A stretch of DNA of 64,000 nucleotides from Gammaproteobacteria bacterium (GCA_024225395.1 JAAEMR010000257.1:23574-87573), one strand, 5' to 3'. Positions 1-9,974 are shown, counted from the stretch's first letter. Notes: generated from the letters alone by a model not told the origin. Translations and numbers: made by a program.

Positions 1-3000
1 TAAATAGTCAGTTTGCGAAACCTGTTGTAATTTATCATTTGCAACATTTAGCTGTTCAGAAATTTTCAGCCGCCCTGCTTCGTCAGCATGACTTTCTCGT
101 TCAAGAAAGTCAGTCAGGTAATCGATATGACGCTGCCATAATGCCATGTCCCGTTGCTGTTTCACCTGTAAACGTTTGTTGTACCAGTCAGAAGACATCA
201 TGCCTTCACGAGTAAACAGCGCACGAATATCAGGATGATGCACATCTTTTCCTTCATATTCACCTTTCGCCATGATAGTTATCAATGCCTTAAGTGGAGG
301 ACAGGCCTGATCGATAGAGCCATCCTCAAGATAAGTACTGGCCACTTTTTGCTGCGCTTCAACGATATTGTTTATGCCATCGACAAAATCATCCATATTC
401 TGGGTTTCAGGCTGTAGAATTTTCTCATCGAAAACAACCGACGGATTATCAAAAATCTTACCGAAGAAACCGTGCACAAACAGGTTAGTGATGCGATAAC
501 CGAGTCGACTGGCCAGAACTGTTTGACCATTATGTTCAAAGTCTTCCAGCTTTTCTAACTGACCTTTGTTGATCAGGTAATCAGGCCGTCTCTTTTCAGG
601 TTTTAACTGAGCCCAGATTTCAGGAATAATCAAACTAACATCATGATTGACCCTGATGTGAGGACCAACATATCCAGCTGCACTACTGAAACCAGAGTAA
701 TCCGTCAAAATATAGGAAACCAGTGCATTGTTTAAATCCGCTGTCGGCAACAGAGCGTTGAACGGCCCTTTGGTTAAAGCGCCCTCAGAACCTGCCCCGG
801 TGGTTGATGGTGATTTACCAGTAAGACTGCAAATAAAATCCATAAACAGCTCAGGTAGCTCCTGGTAATGAATCGGGTTATAAACGGCCAGAGAGCGAAT
901 ACCGGCTGCCGCATCGGGCGGGTTATTTCGACGCCCGGTTAATACCGAATCAACAGGAAAGCAAATGGGTTCGTCTAAAGTTGCTCGGCGATGAAAACGA
1001 GCACTGGTTTCAGCCAGATGTAATTTAATCGGTTTGGCCAGATCGGAGCGTAACTGTAGATAACGTGGATTTTTACTGGGCTTACCATCAACAATCAATG
1101 GATGAGCAGATGACACGGCAGTTTTTCCATTCTTCAGACTATCCAGTAATAAATCACGCATCGGTTTTGTATACAGGTCAAACTCGACCTGGTCTTCAGT
1201 AATTTCTTTCAGGTCATCTGTCGTCAATGGTTGATAGTTAGCCACAAAATTATCTGGCAAGGCCATTTCCATCTCTGTCTGTTTATCGAACCCTTTAATA
1301 ATGGCGTCATCGGGGCGCTGGAATAAACGGTATTCACAATTCTTTACCAGCTTGATGCATTCATGGGTGTTTTTTTCCGGCATATTCACCAGTCTTTTCG
1401 CAGGTACGACAACGGATGCGCTGATATCGTCTTCCATCTGTACCTTCTCTGCGACCACATAATCCTGACGCAGTTTATAAATACGCCAGGCAGAATTTTC
1501 ATCAAAACCCATGCGTAAATAGGACATATCCAGCATTCTATCCTGGAACTTTAATTCATGACCCTGTACACCATCAACCATATCGACAGTAAAATACTTC
1601 TTCCAGTTATCACCCCATTCTGAGCGATAAAAACGTTTGATCATGAACGCCAGTGCCTTGATAGATTCAGGAATGCTTTCTACCCATTCATTATATTCCG
1701 GCGTAAACTTTTCTTCGGAAGGCGTGAGCATCTTGATCATCGAGCCCAGGCTTCGTTTCATACTTAACGGTGAACGTGGAGGATTATCGGTATAATCCGG
1801 CTGAAACTCACTTTTATAACGATGAGAATAATCATTATCAAAAAGGCTCTGCACCTGTTGCAATGATTTATCCAGTTCATTCACAAATAAGGGACCAAAA
1901 ATAACTGCATCATCAATCGCTTTGGAAATTTCAGATTTTCCACCACCGGAAACGGTACAGGGTTTATGACAGAATGTGCCTTCAGCATCTGTACCCACGA
2001 TTTGCCAGGAAGGTGCTTTAGGATGTTTTTCCATGGCAATTTTATAACCACTGGGATGCATGTAAATCAAACCGGGTTTCAATTTAATCGTGGTTGTTTT
2101 GCCTTCCTGTTTCCAGCTAACAGTTTGTTCATTTAGGTCCATTTGCAGGTTTTCAGGAACATATAATATTTGCGGGTAATTTTTATCGATGGCATAGCCT
2201 TCTTCCTGCAGTTCCATCATGTCGCCATATCTTTTCAGTACTTCTGAAAATTTATAATCAGTATTTTTAGTGCGTGTATCACGCCCAAACTCTTCACCAT
2301 GATTATGCCGTGGAAAAGCCAGTGCACCACCGGAATGCTCCTCTTCAGCCAGGCCAAACAGGTTTGCTGCGAAACTAATCTGAGTTTTAACTTCTTTTTT
2401 ACAATAACCAAAGTAGTTATCCGCCACGATAGTAACGATAACGCCTCTTTTATCTCTCGCTGTAATTTTAAATGGCTGGCCACCATTGTATAAATCATCT
2501 TCCTGCTCCCAGCACATGCCATCCCGTTTCTGTCTTTCAGTGGCATTTTCGATATCTGGCAGTCCCAGGTCTTTTTTCTTCATGTTGACCAGGTGTGGCG
2601 CCAGAATGACGCAACCGGTATGACCGGACCAGTGTTGAATATCCAGACCCGCATCATTTTCAGCAAGGGTCGGGTTACCCGCATTTCCAAAAATACTTTC
2701 AACAAAATCCAGGTTACTGGTTAAACTGCCCGGTGCAAAAAAACGAACTTCCATGGTTTTTTCTGGTTCCGTTTTAGTCGCATCAAACGATGGAATTTCC
2801 GGGCAAACAACAGGACGAAGTAAACTGGATACAAAACTTTGAGCTTTAACTATCTGTTGTGACGTAAATGGCAGTGTTAACAGTTTTTCAGGAGGGTTTA
2901 ACGCTTCCTTCAATAAATTGGCATAAGCTATTTTGGGCACAGATTTTTTGTCACCCGGAATAGGTAAACCACCTTCAGCAATATGAAATGAACCCGCAGT

Positions 3001-3441
3001 AGTACGTCGATCGCGAGACGTATTATGTAAAACGCCCTGACTCACGCGAAAACTTTTCACGTATTCAGATTCAAAATAATCATCATCGGCCGGTAAGGAC
3101 AATTCACGCGCAACACCATGACGATCGAGGATTAAGGTATTTGAAGGCAGTACCGGTGTTTCCTCGATTCCACTGTCTTTTAGATAAGAGTCGAGAAAGT
3201 CCTGAATTCGCTGATCTGCTGGACAAAGGTATTGTGATAGCAGCCGGGATTTTTCTCTATAGCTCTGTAACAGATCATCAGCTATAGAGAAAAATTCATT
3301 GCCACAGTCCATAGATTCACAGGCCGGTAAGCCCGAAGAATGTAACTTAAGATTGATATAAAGTTGTAATCGCTTTCTCTTCTCATCGGCTTCTACACGG
3401 TCGTTAGATGTCATTAAGCCAATTGATTTTGATAAATCCAT
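1..3441 (-). CDS. Probable PPi-type phosphoenolpyruvate carboxykinase (3' end beyond window)
   Basis: An open frame of 1147 codons on the minus strand starts at 3441 behind a purine-rich AAAGG and is still open at base 1, so only its C-terminal end is missing. The PPi-dependent PEPCK family has members of roughly this size (about 1100-1150 residues), which interconvert oxaloacetate and PEP with pyrophosphate/phosphate. Two regions look like PEPCK active-site elements. Around residues 340-375, a GYCKKE stretch followed by AEEHSGG resembles the GKKCFALR...LAEHM metal-binding segment of GTP-PEPCK. Around residues 493-503, VSGGGKSE resembles the kinase P-loop ACGKTN. A DRRTTAGSFHIAEGG segment lies near residue 145. 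The assignment rests on memory of the family and these local similarities; a search is needed. No signal peptide is visible, so it is probably cytosolic. Confidence 0.6.
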   Translation of the reverse strand, partial: MDLSKSIGLMTSNDRVEADEKRKRLQLYINLKLHSSGLPACESMDCGNEFFSIADDLLQSYREKSRLLSQYLCPADQRIQDFLDSYLKDSGIEETPVLPSNTLILDRHGVARELSLPADDDYFESEYVKSFRVSQGVLHNTSRDRRTTAGSFHIAEGGLPIPGDKKSVPKIAYANLLKEALNPPEKLLTLPFTSQQIVKAQSFVSSLLRPVVCPEIPSFDATKTEPEKTMEVRFFAPGSLTSNLDFVESIFGNAGNPTLAENDAGLDIQHWSGHTGCVILAPHLVNMKKKDLGLPDIENATERQKRDGMCWEQEDDLYNGGQPFKITARDKRGVIVTIVADNYFGYCKKEVKTQISFAANLFGLAEEEHSGGALAFPRHNHGEEFGRDTRTKNTDYKFSEVLKRYGDMMELQEEGYAIDKNYPQILYVPENLQMDLNEQTVSWKQEGKTTTIKLKPGLIYMHPSGYKIAMEKHPKAPSWQIVGTDAEGTFCHKPCTVSGGGKSEISKAIDDAVIFGPLFVNELDKSLQQVQSLFDNDYSHRYKSEFQPDYTDNPPRSPLSMKRSLGSMIKMLTPSEEKFTPEYNEWVESIPESIKALAFMIKRFYRSEWGDNWKKYFTVDMVDGVQGHELKFQDRMLDMSYLRMGFDENSAWRIYKLRQDYVVAEKVQMEDDISASVVVPAKRLVNMPEKNTHECIKLVKNCEYRLFQRPDDAIIKGFDKQTEMEMALPDNFVANYQPLTTDDLKEITEDQVEFDLYTKPMRDLLLDSLKNGKTAVSSAHPLIVDGKPSKNPRYLQLRSDLAKPIKLHLAETSARFHRRATLDEPICFPVDSVLTGRRNNPPDAAAGIRSLAVYNPIHYQELPELFMDFICSLTGKSPSTTGAGSEGALTKGPFNALLPTADLNNALVSYILTDYSGFSSAAGYVGPHIRVNHDVSLIIPEIWAQLKPEKRRPDYLINKGQLEKLEDFEHNGQTVLASRLGYRITNLFVHGFFGKIFDNPSVVFDEKILQPETQNMDDFVDGINNIVEAQQKVASTYLEDGSIDQACPPLKALITIMAKGEYEGKDVHHPDIRALFTREGMMSSDWYNKRLQVKQQRDMALWQRHIDYLTDFLERESHADEAGRLKISEQLNVANDKLQQVSQTDYL

Positions 3442-3712
3442 ACAGGGTACCTTTGCTAATTGTCAGGCCATTATTTCCGAGTTAAATGACCCGAATGGAA
3501 TTTTAAAACGCGCGCAATCTAACAGATTTTGAGAGTTATAGATATTCTGTATTGATGGATTTAATAGTTAAGCTAGATCTATATCAGGTACTTAAGTAAT
3601 TTTTTTCTCTAAACTCCCCCGTTTTATCAGCAGTTTCACAGCATCCATAATTTTAAAATGATGATGTATAACCGATAATTCATATCGACACCGCATAAAA
3701 GCATTTATTTAC

Positions 3713-3747
3713 GCATTATTTTAGTGCGTGAAGCACCTTTTTAGTGC
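3713..3747 (+). promoter_or_regulatory. Two NtrC-type enhancer sites
   Basis: Two imperfect palindromes of the GCACC-N5-GGTGC type stand exactly 20 bp apart: GCATTATTTTAGTGC at 3713-3727 and GCACCTTTTTAGTGC at 3733-3747. The second differs from the NtrC half-site consensus at one base. They lie about 140-165 bp upstream of the start point expected from the sigma-54 promoter at 3855, which is a normal enhancer distance. Spacing by two helical turns puts both on the same DNA face. NtrC binding is inferred. Confidence 0.75.
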
Positions 3748-3854
3748 AACAAGTTTCTTCATTTATGAATTAATAGCAAAAGTGATAAGATAAGAATTTG
3801 CTCACATAGCCATATTTGAGGCTGATACTGCACTTTATGCCTCATCGAAAAACC

Positions 3855-3870
3855 TGGCCTATTTATTGCT
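3855..3870 (+). promoter_or_regulatory. Sigma-54 promoter of glnN
   Basis: TGGCCTATTTATTGCT has the -24 TGGC and -12 TTGCT elements with the required GG-N10-GC spacing. The transcript should start near 3882, about 50 bases before the glnN ATG. With the two NtrC-type sites upstream it forms a complete nitrogen-starvation promoter. The rest of the 490-base gap between the PEPCK-like gene and glnN is AT-rich, with no further gene seen. Confidence 0.75.
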
Positions 3871-3933
3871 AACCATATTCATCGTCAACATTTCAACAGA
3901 CTTAAGTAAGTTTATTTTATAGAGGAAAACTAA

Positions 3934-6108
3934 ATGAGTGGAAACTTATCCCGCGAAGAAGCGGTTCATCAAATAACTAACCGTGAAGCAACGGTCGTCA
4001 CAAAAACAGATAGTCTCGGAAAAATCTGGGCTTCCGATGTATTCAATCTTGCCAGAATGGAATGGGCTCTATCCAAGAACGCATTTAAAGCTGTTAAGAA
4101 AACTGTAGAAACTGGCGAACCTCTTGATGCCGCGACTGCTGATGTTGTTGCTGCTGCAATGAAAGAATGGGCTGTCTCTAAAGGTGCCAAGTTCTATTCT
4201 CATATCTTCTACCCATTAACCAATGCATCAGCAGAAAAGCACGATGGATTTATTGTCACCGATCCACAGGGTAATGCGATTACTGAATTCAGTGGTAGTT
4301 TGCTGATTAAAGGTGAACCAGATGGTTCATCTTTCCCTAACGGTAGTATTCGTATGACGAATGCCGCTCGTGGTTATACTGCATGGGATCCAACCAGCCC
4401 TGCTTACATCATGGAAACACCAAATGGTGCAACTCTAACTATTCCTAGCGTATTTATGTCATGGACCGGTGAGTCTCTGGATAAGAAAATTCCATTACTT
4501 CGTTCTAACGACGCAATGAATAAAGCAGGACAAAAAGTACTCTCCCTGATGGGCGAAACAGAAATTGCTCCATTGAATTCAAGCTGTGGTGCTGAGCAGG
4601 AATACTTCCTGGTTGATTCAAACTTTGCTAACAGCCGCCCTGATTTATTATTAGCTGGACGTACCCTGTTTGGTGCTGCTTCAGCTAAAGGTCAGGAATT
4701 TGATGACCATTACTTCGGTGCTATCCCTGAACGTGTTCAGGTATACATGCAGGATCTTGAAGACAAGTTATATCGCCTGGGTATCCCGGCTAAAACTCAT
4801 CATAACGAAGTAGCTCCGGGACAATTTGAAATTGCACCTTATTTTGAAGCGGCTAACGTTGCTGCTGATCATCAGCAAATGCTGATGACACTGTTAAAAA
4901 CAACCGCCAAGAAACATGGTTTTGTTTGTCTATTACATGAAAAACCATTTGCCGGTATTAACGGTTCTGGTAAGCACGTTAACTGGTCGGTTGGTAACTC
5001 AACTCAAGGTAACCTGTTAGACCCGGGTAGCACTCCTCATGACAACCTGAACTTCCTGTTATTCTGTGGCGCGGTTATTCGTGGCGTTCACTTACACGGT
5101 CCATTATTACGTGCTGTTATCGCTTCAGCATCCAACGATCACCGTTTAGGTGCAAACGAAGCACCTCCTGCGATCCTGTCTGTTTATCTGGGTGACCAGT
5201 TAGAAAAAGTTTTTGAAGATATTAAAGATGGTAAGTTATCCGGATCCGAAGCAGGTGGTTTAACCGATATGGGGCTGACTCAAATTCTTGATTTCGAACG
5301 TGATCCTGGTGATCGTAATCGTACATCTCCTTTTGCCTTCACCGGTAACCGTTTTGAATTCCGTGCGGTAGGTTCTTCACAGTCAGTTTCAGGGCCATTA
5401 GTGGCAATGAATACGATGTTAGCTGACTCTCTAAACTGGATTGCAGATAAACTGGAGACTGAACTGTCTTCTGGTAAAGATCAGACAGCTGCTGTTATCG
5501 CAGTTCTTCAAACACTGATGAACGAGCATGGAAATGCTGTATTCGGTGGTGACGGTTACTCTTCAGAATGGCACGAAATGGCTGTTAAAGAGCGTGGCCT
5601 GAAAAACATTCCAACGACTGCTGATGCCTTACCCGCTTTGCAGGAAGACTCCGTTAAGAAACTGTTTGAAAGCACTGGTGTACTTTCTCCAATCGAACTG
5701 GAAAGTCGTTATGAAGTTTATGCTGAACAATATATTCTATCCATTGAAGTTGAAGCTAAACTTGTCATTGAAATGGCTAAATCTTCAATTTACCCCGCTG
5801 CACTTCATTACATGACGGGGCTTGCTGATGCCAATGCAAGCATGGCGAGTATGGATATTGAGCTGGATAACTCGGTTGCAAAAACAGTTGCCGCCGCTTC
5901 TAATGCAATGATGGCTGCTGTTGCGAAACTCAGTACTGCAATGGAAAAAGAAGGTTTTGCATCGACTGAAGAACATATGCAGCATTGTGCAAATGATGTA
6001 CGTAGCCTGATGGATGAAGTTCGTTCTCATGCTGATGTACTCGAGGCAGAAGTTGCTGATGAATTATGGCCTCTTCCAAAGTACCGTGAAATGCTGTTTA
6101 TTAAATAA
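3934..6108 (+). CDS. glnN: Type III glutamine synthetase
   Basis: This enzyme makes glutamine from glutamate, ammonia and ATP. Its 724 residues match the GSIII family, which is much longer than GSI or GSII (about 350-470). GSIII-like landmarks are the GAEQEYFLVD metal-ligand strand near residue 220, the NGSGKHVNWSVG segment near 345-357, and FEFRAVGSS near 474. The ATG has AGAGGAAAA as ribosome site. GSIII is common in Bacteroidetes and cyanobacteria and patchy in Proteobacteria. Here it stands alone behind an NtrC/sigma-54 promoter and ends at a strong terminator, so it should be induced when nitrogen is short. Whether the genome also has the usual glnA cannot be seen here. Confidence 0.95.
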   Translation: MSGNLSREEAVHQITNREATVVTKTDSLGKIWASDVFNLARMEWALSKNAFKAVKKTVETGEPLDAATADVVAAAMKEWAVSKGAKFYSHIFYPLTNASAEKHDGFIVTDPQGNAITEFSGSLLIKGEPDGSSFPNGSIRMTNAARGYTAWDPTSPAYIMETPNGATLTIPSVFMSWTGESLDKKIPLLRSNDAMNKAGQKVLSLMGETEIAPLNSSCGAEQEYFLVDSNFANSRPDLLLAGRTLFGAASAKGQEFDDHYFGAIPERVQVYMQDLEDKLYRLGIPAKTHHNEVAPGQFEIAPYFEAANVAADHQQMLMTLLKTTAKKHGFVCLLHEKPFAGINGSGKHVNWSVGNSTQGNLLDPGSTPHDNLNFLLFCGAVIRGVHLHGPLLRAVIASASNDHRLGANEAPPAILSVYLGDQLEKVFEDIKDGKLSGSEAGGLTDMGLTQILDFERDPGDRNRTSPFAFTGNRFEFRAVGSSQSVSGPLVAMNTMLADSLNWIADKLETELSSGKDQTAAVIAVLQTLMNEHGNAVFGGDGYSSEWHEMAVKERGLKNIPTTADALPALQEDSVKKLFESTGVLSPIELESRYEVYAEQYILSIEVEAKLVIEMAKSSIYPAALHYMTGLADANASMASMDIELDNSVAKTVAAASNAMMAAVAKLSTAMEKEGFASTEEHMQHCANDVRSLMDEVRSHADVLEAEVADELWPLPKYREMLFIK

Positions 6109-6128
6109 TAATCAGTTTCAATAGTTGA

Positions 6129-6156
6129 AAAGCCCGGTTTATCCGGGCTTTTTTTT
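6129..6156 (+). terminator. Rho-independent terminator after glnN
   Basis: The stem AGCCCGG / CCGGGCT with a short TTTAT loop is followed by eight or more T residues, 20 bases after the glnN stop. It may also serve the convergent GGDEF/EAL gene, because the A residues before the stem give a short U-run on the other strand. Confidence 0.9.
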
Positions 6157-6181
6157 GTCCTGGAGCTAACCACGCAATCGA

Positions 6182-8350
6182 TTAAAACACATCAACATTT
6201 GCTCTATCAGGCTGAGAGTTTATAACCATTTTGCTAGCATCGTTATGACAATTCTGCTGCAACAGTTGATGAATTTCATCAGCAGGTAAAGGTTTTGAAA
6301 AGTAATATCCCTGAATTAATTTACAGCCCATGGCTTTCAAACGATTCAACTGATCGCTTTCTTCCACTCCTTCTGCAATGAGATTCATGTCAAAATCTCT
6401 CGCCAGTAACATCATGGTTTTTACCAACCGCAAGCCTTTTCCTTCAGCTCCCATATCCTGAACAAAGTCTTTATCAATCTTTAATGTATCAAAGTCAAAT
6501 TCATGTAAGTAGGTTAAAGAGCTGTAGCCTTTACCAAAATCATCAACACTAATCTCAATACCCATCTCCTGCAATTCATCAATCACTTTTCCACTTTTTT
6601 CACGGTTTATAATGACAGCCGTTTCAGTCACTTCACAATGTAACTGTTTTGCATTAAAGCGGGTTTCAGACAGGATATTTTTAATATTCTTTGCAATGTC
6701 ACCTTGAACTAAATGGTTGCCTGAAAGATTTACTGCAACAATAAATGGATGACCGTTCCCAAACTCAAGATTCCATTCTCTGACTGAAGTGCAGGCCTGT
6801 TTCATCACCCAGCTCTCAATTTCATAGATAAATCCGGTATCTTCGGCAACCGGGATAAATACATCAGGGGGTATCATGCCAAGTTCAGGGTGTTTCCAGC
6901 GCAACAAAGCCTCAAAACCATAAATACTGTTTTTACTGATATCAATAACTGGCTGGTAGTAAACATAAAACTGCTTTTTTTCTAGCGCAAAACGCAAATC
7001 ATTTTCCATTTGCATAACTTGTTTAGCTTTCTCATGCATATCCCTATTGAATATATCGATTCTTCCCCTACCGCTTTCTTTGGCCCGGTAAAGTGCAATA
7101 TCTGAATCTCGTAACATATCTTCTGCACTGGTATAAACATGATTGTTTAAACAAACACCTATACTGGCATTCACAAAAACCTCACCAAAGTCAGTAGCAA
7201 AAGAACGGGTTAGAGACTCGAGAATTCGTTCAGCAATCAACACTGCTTCTCTCAACCCATCAACGCCGTCTAACAGAAAAGTAAATTCATCACCTCCTAT
7301 TCGTGCAACACTATCAGCAGGGCGAAGAACATGGCTTAACCGTTCTGCTACTTTAATTAATAAACTGTCTCCTGCCTGGTGTCCGTAGCTATCATTTATA
7401 TTTTTAAACCTGTCCAGATCAAGAAAACAAACTGCAAAGTTATAATCGGGTTCACGTGCCGAACGGTTCACAGCATGTTCAAGTCTATCGGTGAATAAAA
7501 GCCGGTTAGGCAGACTGGTCAAACTATCATGTACCGCATCATGCTCCAGCTTTGTTAATAATTTAACGAGGTCCCGTTGTCTGGCGCGTGCAAAATGAGT
7601 AAACAATATTATTGAGAAAAGTGCTAACAACCAGATAACCGAATGTGTAACCCACATCCCCTGGGCAGTTTTAGCTGCTGCAGAAAAATATGGGCTGAGA
7701 GGAATAGAGACACTGACCCCGCCACGTAAATCACCGTCTTTAAAACCCAGAAAACCATGACACTTCACACAGCCTTCCGTCATAAACATCGGTTTCATAA
7801 AACGTAAGAAAGGCTGACCCTGTATCATCGTTTCTTCAACGACCTCAGTAGTTCCATTCTCAAACAAAGTCAGTGCTTCAAGCTCCCACTCATCCGGTTT
7901 ATTGGCCGAGTTAATTTGCACTTTTCCAGTGAGGCTCCCCTTGATGCCATAGGTTTTTTCAAACTGCTCAGCTATCTGGGACATTATATATGCCCCGTTC
8001 ATCAGCGTGAGTTTAGTACCATCAGTGGTAGTTACATCCCTGTGTGGTAAATGGGCAAGAAAGGGATTTGGAGGTGTTCTGCTATCAGGTTTAACGTAGA
8101 CACCACCATGGCGTGAGGCCCACCGACGTAGAGCAGCATCTTTGTTCCAGAAAGATTTTGCTTCAGCAGTCGCCAGATTGATTTTTTCCTGATTAAGGTT
8201 GGTTATATTCCAGTACAGAGAAAAGCCAATAAAAAAAGTTACCAGAATTGACACCATTATGGCGGTGAAAAATGTTGAAGATTTGACAAACCGATTCCTG
8301 GTAGTCTCAGTCCCACTCATTAATGTCAATACCTGATTCTCAGCATCCAT
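6182..8350 (-). CDS. DUF3365 heme-type sensor with GGDEF and EAL domains
   Basis: A 722-residue membrane signalling protein. A transmembrane helix at about 27-47 and a second at about 232-255 enclose a periplasmic Tll0287-like (DUF3365) domain that carries a c-type heme motif CVKCH at 194-198. The cytoplasmic part has a diguanylate cyclase domain with intact GGDEF near 351-355 and a phosphodiesterase domain with intact EALLRW near 478. It can therefore in principle both make and break cyclic-di-GMP. The periplasmic heme suggests redox or gas sensing, by analogy with the family. An alternative start is Met11 (8320). It is encoded alone, convergent to glnN. Confidence 0.9.
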   Translation of the reverse strand: MDAENQVLTLMSGTETTRNRFVKSSTFFTAIMVSILVTFFIGFSLYWNITNLNQEKINLATAEAKSFWNKDAALRRWASRHGGVYVKPDSRTPPNPFLAHLPHRDVTTTDGTKLTLMNGAYIMSQIAEQFEKTYGIKGSLTGKVQINSANKPDEWELEALTLFENGTTEVVEETMIQGQPFLRFMKPMFMTEGCVKCHGFLGFKDGDLRGGVSVSIPLSPYFSAAAKTAQGMWVTHSVIWLLALFSIILFTHFARARQRDLVKLLTKLEHDAVHDSLTSLPNRLLFTDRLEHAVNRSAREPDYNFAVCFLDLDRFKNINDSYGHQAGDSLLIKVAERLSHVLRPADSVARIGGDEFTFLLDGVDGLREAVLIAERILESLTRSFATDFGEVFVNASIGVCLNNHVYTSAEDMLRDSDIALYRAKESGRGRIDIFNRDMHEKAKQVMQMENDLRFALEKKQFYVYYQPVIDISKNSIYGFEALLRWKHPELGMIPPDVFIPVAEDTGFIYEIESWVMKQACTSVREWNLEFGNGHPFIVAVNLSGNHLVQGDIAKNIKNILSETRFNAKQLHCEVTETAVIINREKSGKVIDELQEMGIEISVDDFGKGYSSLTYLHEFDFDTLKIDKDFVQDMGAEGKGLRLVKTMMLLARDFDMNLIAEGVEESDQLNRLKAMGCKLIQGYYFSKPLPADEIHQLLQQNCHNDASKMVINSQPDRANVDVF

Positions 8351-8684
8351 TTTTCTAAACTTAATTTGTATCTAACTTATATAGCTTAAAAATATATAAA
8401 AAATTACATTAACTGCCATTAAGTTAATTTAAGTTTATGTTTTTTAAGATTTTATTATCTGGTTGAATTTGACGACTATGAAACATGATCCCCTCATTAT
8501 AATTTTTTCAAATAAAAACCCCTTTAAAAATTGCTAAATGCATTGAAAACAGGTGGTTATCTATTATTTTTTATGGCTAAAGCATCAACAAGTTTATTCA
8601 TAGACTGAATTAATATTTTTAAATTTTTCCGGTTTTCTTATTAATGAACCCATAAACTTTAAGACTGTCACATGGATGCCCTAA
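8351..8684. other. AT-rich divergent intergenic region
   Basis: These 334 bases separate the divergent GGDEF/EAL and aminotransferase genes and should contain both promoters. The sequence is very AT-rich with many near -10-like hexamers, so none can be singled out. No repeat, RNA or small gene was recognised. Confidence 0.5.
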
Positions 8685-9974
8685 ATGAATACAGATGTTT
8701 CTACTGATCACCGGATAGCGTTATCAGCTGCTCTACAAAATGTACCAAAATCTGCCACTCTTGCGATTAATGAAAAAAGTAAGCAACTGCAATTAGAAGG
8801 TAAAGATGTTATTCGACTAGGACTTGGACAGTCGCCCTTCCCTGTTCCTGACATCATGCTACAAAGTTTGAGGGAATATGTTTCGGCCAAAGATTATATG
8901 GCTGTTCAGGGATACCTGCCTTTGCGAGAAGCAATCACTGCATTTATCAATAGAACAGAACAGCTAAGTCGTAAAGCTGAAGATGTCATCATCGGGCCAG
9001 GCAGTAAGGAGCTTCTTTTCGGGTTACAAATGGTTATGGATTGCGATCTGGTATTACCCTCCCCTTGCTGGGTATCTTACGAACCTCAGGCAAGATTACT
9101 GGGTAAGACAGTACATTGGCTAGCTTGTCGAGCCGAAGATGGCTGGAAATTAACAGCAGAAAGTCTTGAAGAGCACTGTAAAAAACATACCACCAAACAA
9201 CAGCTTTTAATTCTGAACAGTCCGAATAATCCAAGCGGAGCGTGCTTTACTGAACAGGAACTTATCGCTTTGGCCGATGTTGCTAAAAAATATAATCTGT
9301 ACATTCTATCTGATGAAATTTACAGCGAACTTCACTACCAGGGACAACACCAGTCAATTGCACGATATTATCCACAGGGAACCATTATCAGTAACGGAAT
9401 TAGTAAATGGGCAGGAGCAGGAGGATGGCGACTGGGTTTTTTCATCTTTCCCCAAAACCTGAAGCCTATTTTAAAATTAATGATTGTGTTAGCCAGTGAA
9501 ACCTTTACCTCGGTCAGCGCTCCAATTCAAATGGCTTCTATCTGCGCATTTGAAAAGCCACCCGAAATGGTAAGCTATATTCATGCCTGTCGAAAAATCA
9601 TGCAATCTATAGGTATCAATTTCAGTCAGCGGTTAAATCAACAACAGATCCAGACTGTTGAACCTTCAGGTGGCTTTTATAACCTGGTAGATTTTTCAAC
9701 ATTCGAGCAAAAGCTTGCTGCAAATGGAATTCATAATGCTAACCAGCTCAGCCAGAAAATGCTTGAAGAGACAGGTATTGCCGGCTTACCCGGGAAAGAT
9801 TTTGGTTTACAGCAGGGGCTGTTAATGCGCCTGGCATTTGTAGATTTTGACAGCAGTTCATTACTTCGACAGGTTATCAAAGATCCTGACATTGTTCTGA
9901 ACTCTGAAACCACTGAACTCAGGCGCCTTTTTTCTGCTGCTGAACGTATGGGTAACTGGCTGCATAACCTTTAA
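8685..9974 (+). CDS. Class I/II pyridoxal-phosphate aminotransferase
   Basis: A fold-type I aminotransferase of 429 residues related to aspartate/aromatic aminotransferases. Visible marks are the substrate loop GLGQSPFPVP near residue 45, the NSPNNPSGA segment near 180, SDEIYSEL near 210, and the PLP-lysine motif SNGISKWAGAGG with the lysine at about 241. The conserved arginine after it (GGWRLG) is present. It probably moves amino groups between an amino acid and 2-oxoglutarate; the substrate cannot be read from sequence. The next gene is a glutamate dehydrogenase, so coupling through glutamate is likely. No strong ribosome site precedes the ATG. Confidence 0.88.
   Translation: MNTDVSTDHRIALSAALQNVPKSATLAINEKSKQLQLEGKDVIRLGLGQSPFPVPDIMLQSLREYVSAKDYMAVQGYLPLREAITAFINRTEQLSRKAEDVIIGPGSKELLFGLQMVMDCDLVLPSPCWVSYEPQARLLGKTVHWLACRAEDGWKLTAESLEEHCKKHTTKQQLLILNSPNNPSGACFTEQELIALADVAKKYNLYILSDEIYSELHYQGQHQSIARYYPQGTIISNGISKWAGAGGWRLGFFIFPQNLKPILKLMIVLASETFTSVSAPIQMASICAFEKPPEMVSYIHACRKIMQSIGINFSQRLNQQQIQTVEPSGGFYNLVDFSTFEQKLAANGIHNANQLSQKMLEETGIAGLPGKDFGLQQGLLMRLAFVDFDSSSLLRQVIKDPDIVLNSETTELRRLFSAAERMGNWLHNL

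Noticed and set aside
2235..2546. Short frames on both strands inside the PEPCK-like gene
   Set aside because: They are shadows of the long minus-strand frame that covers 1-3441.
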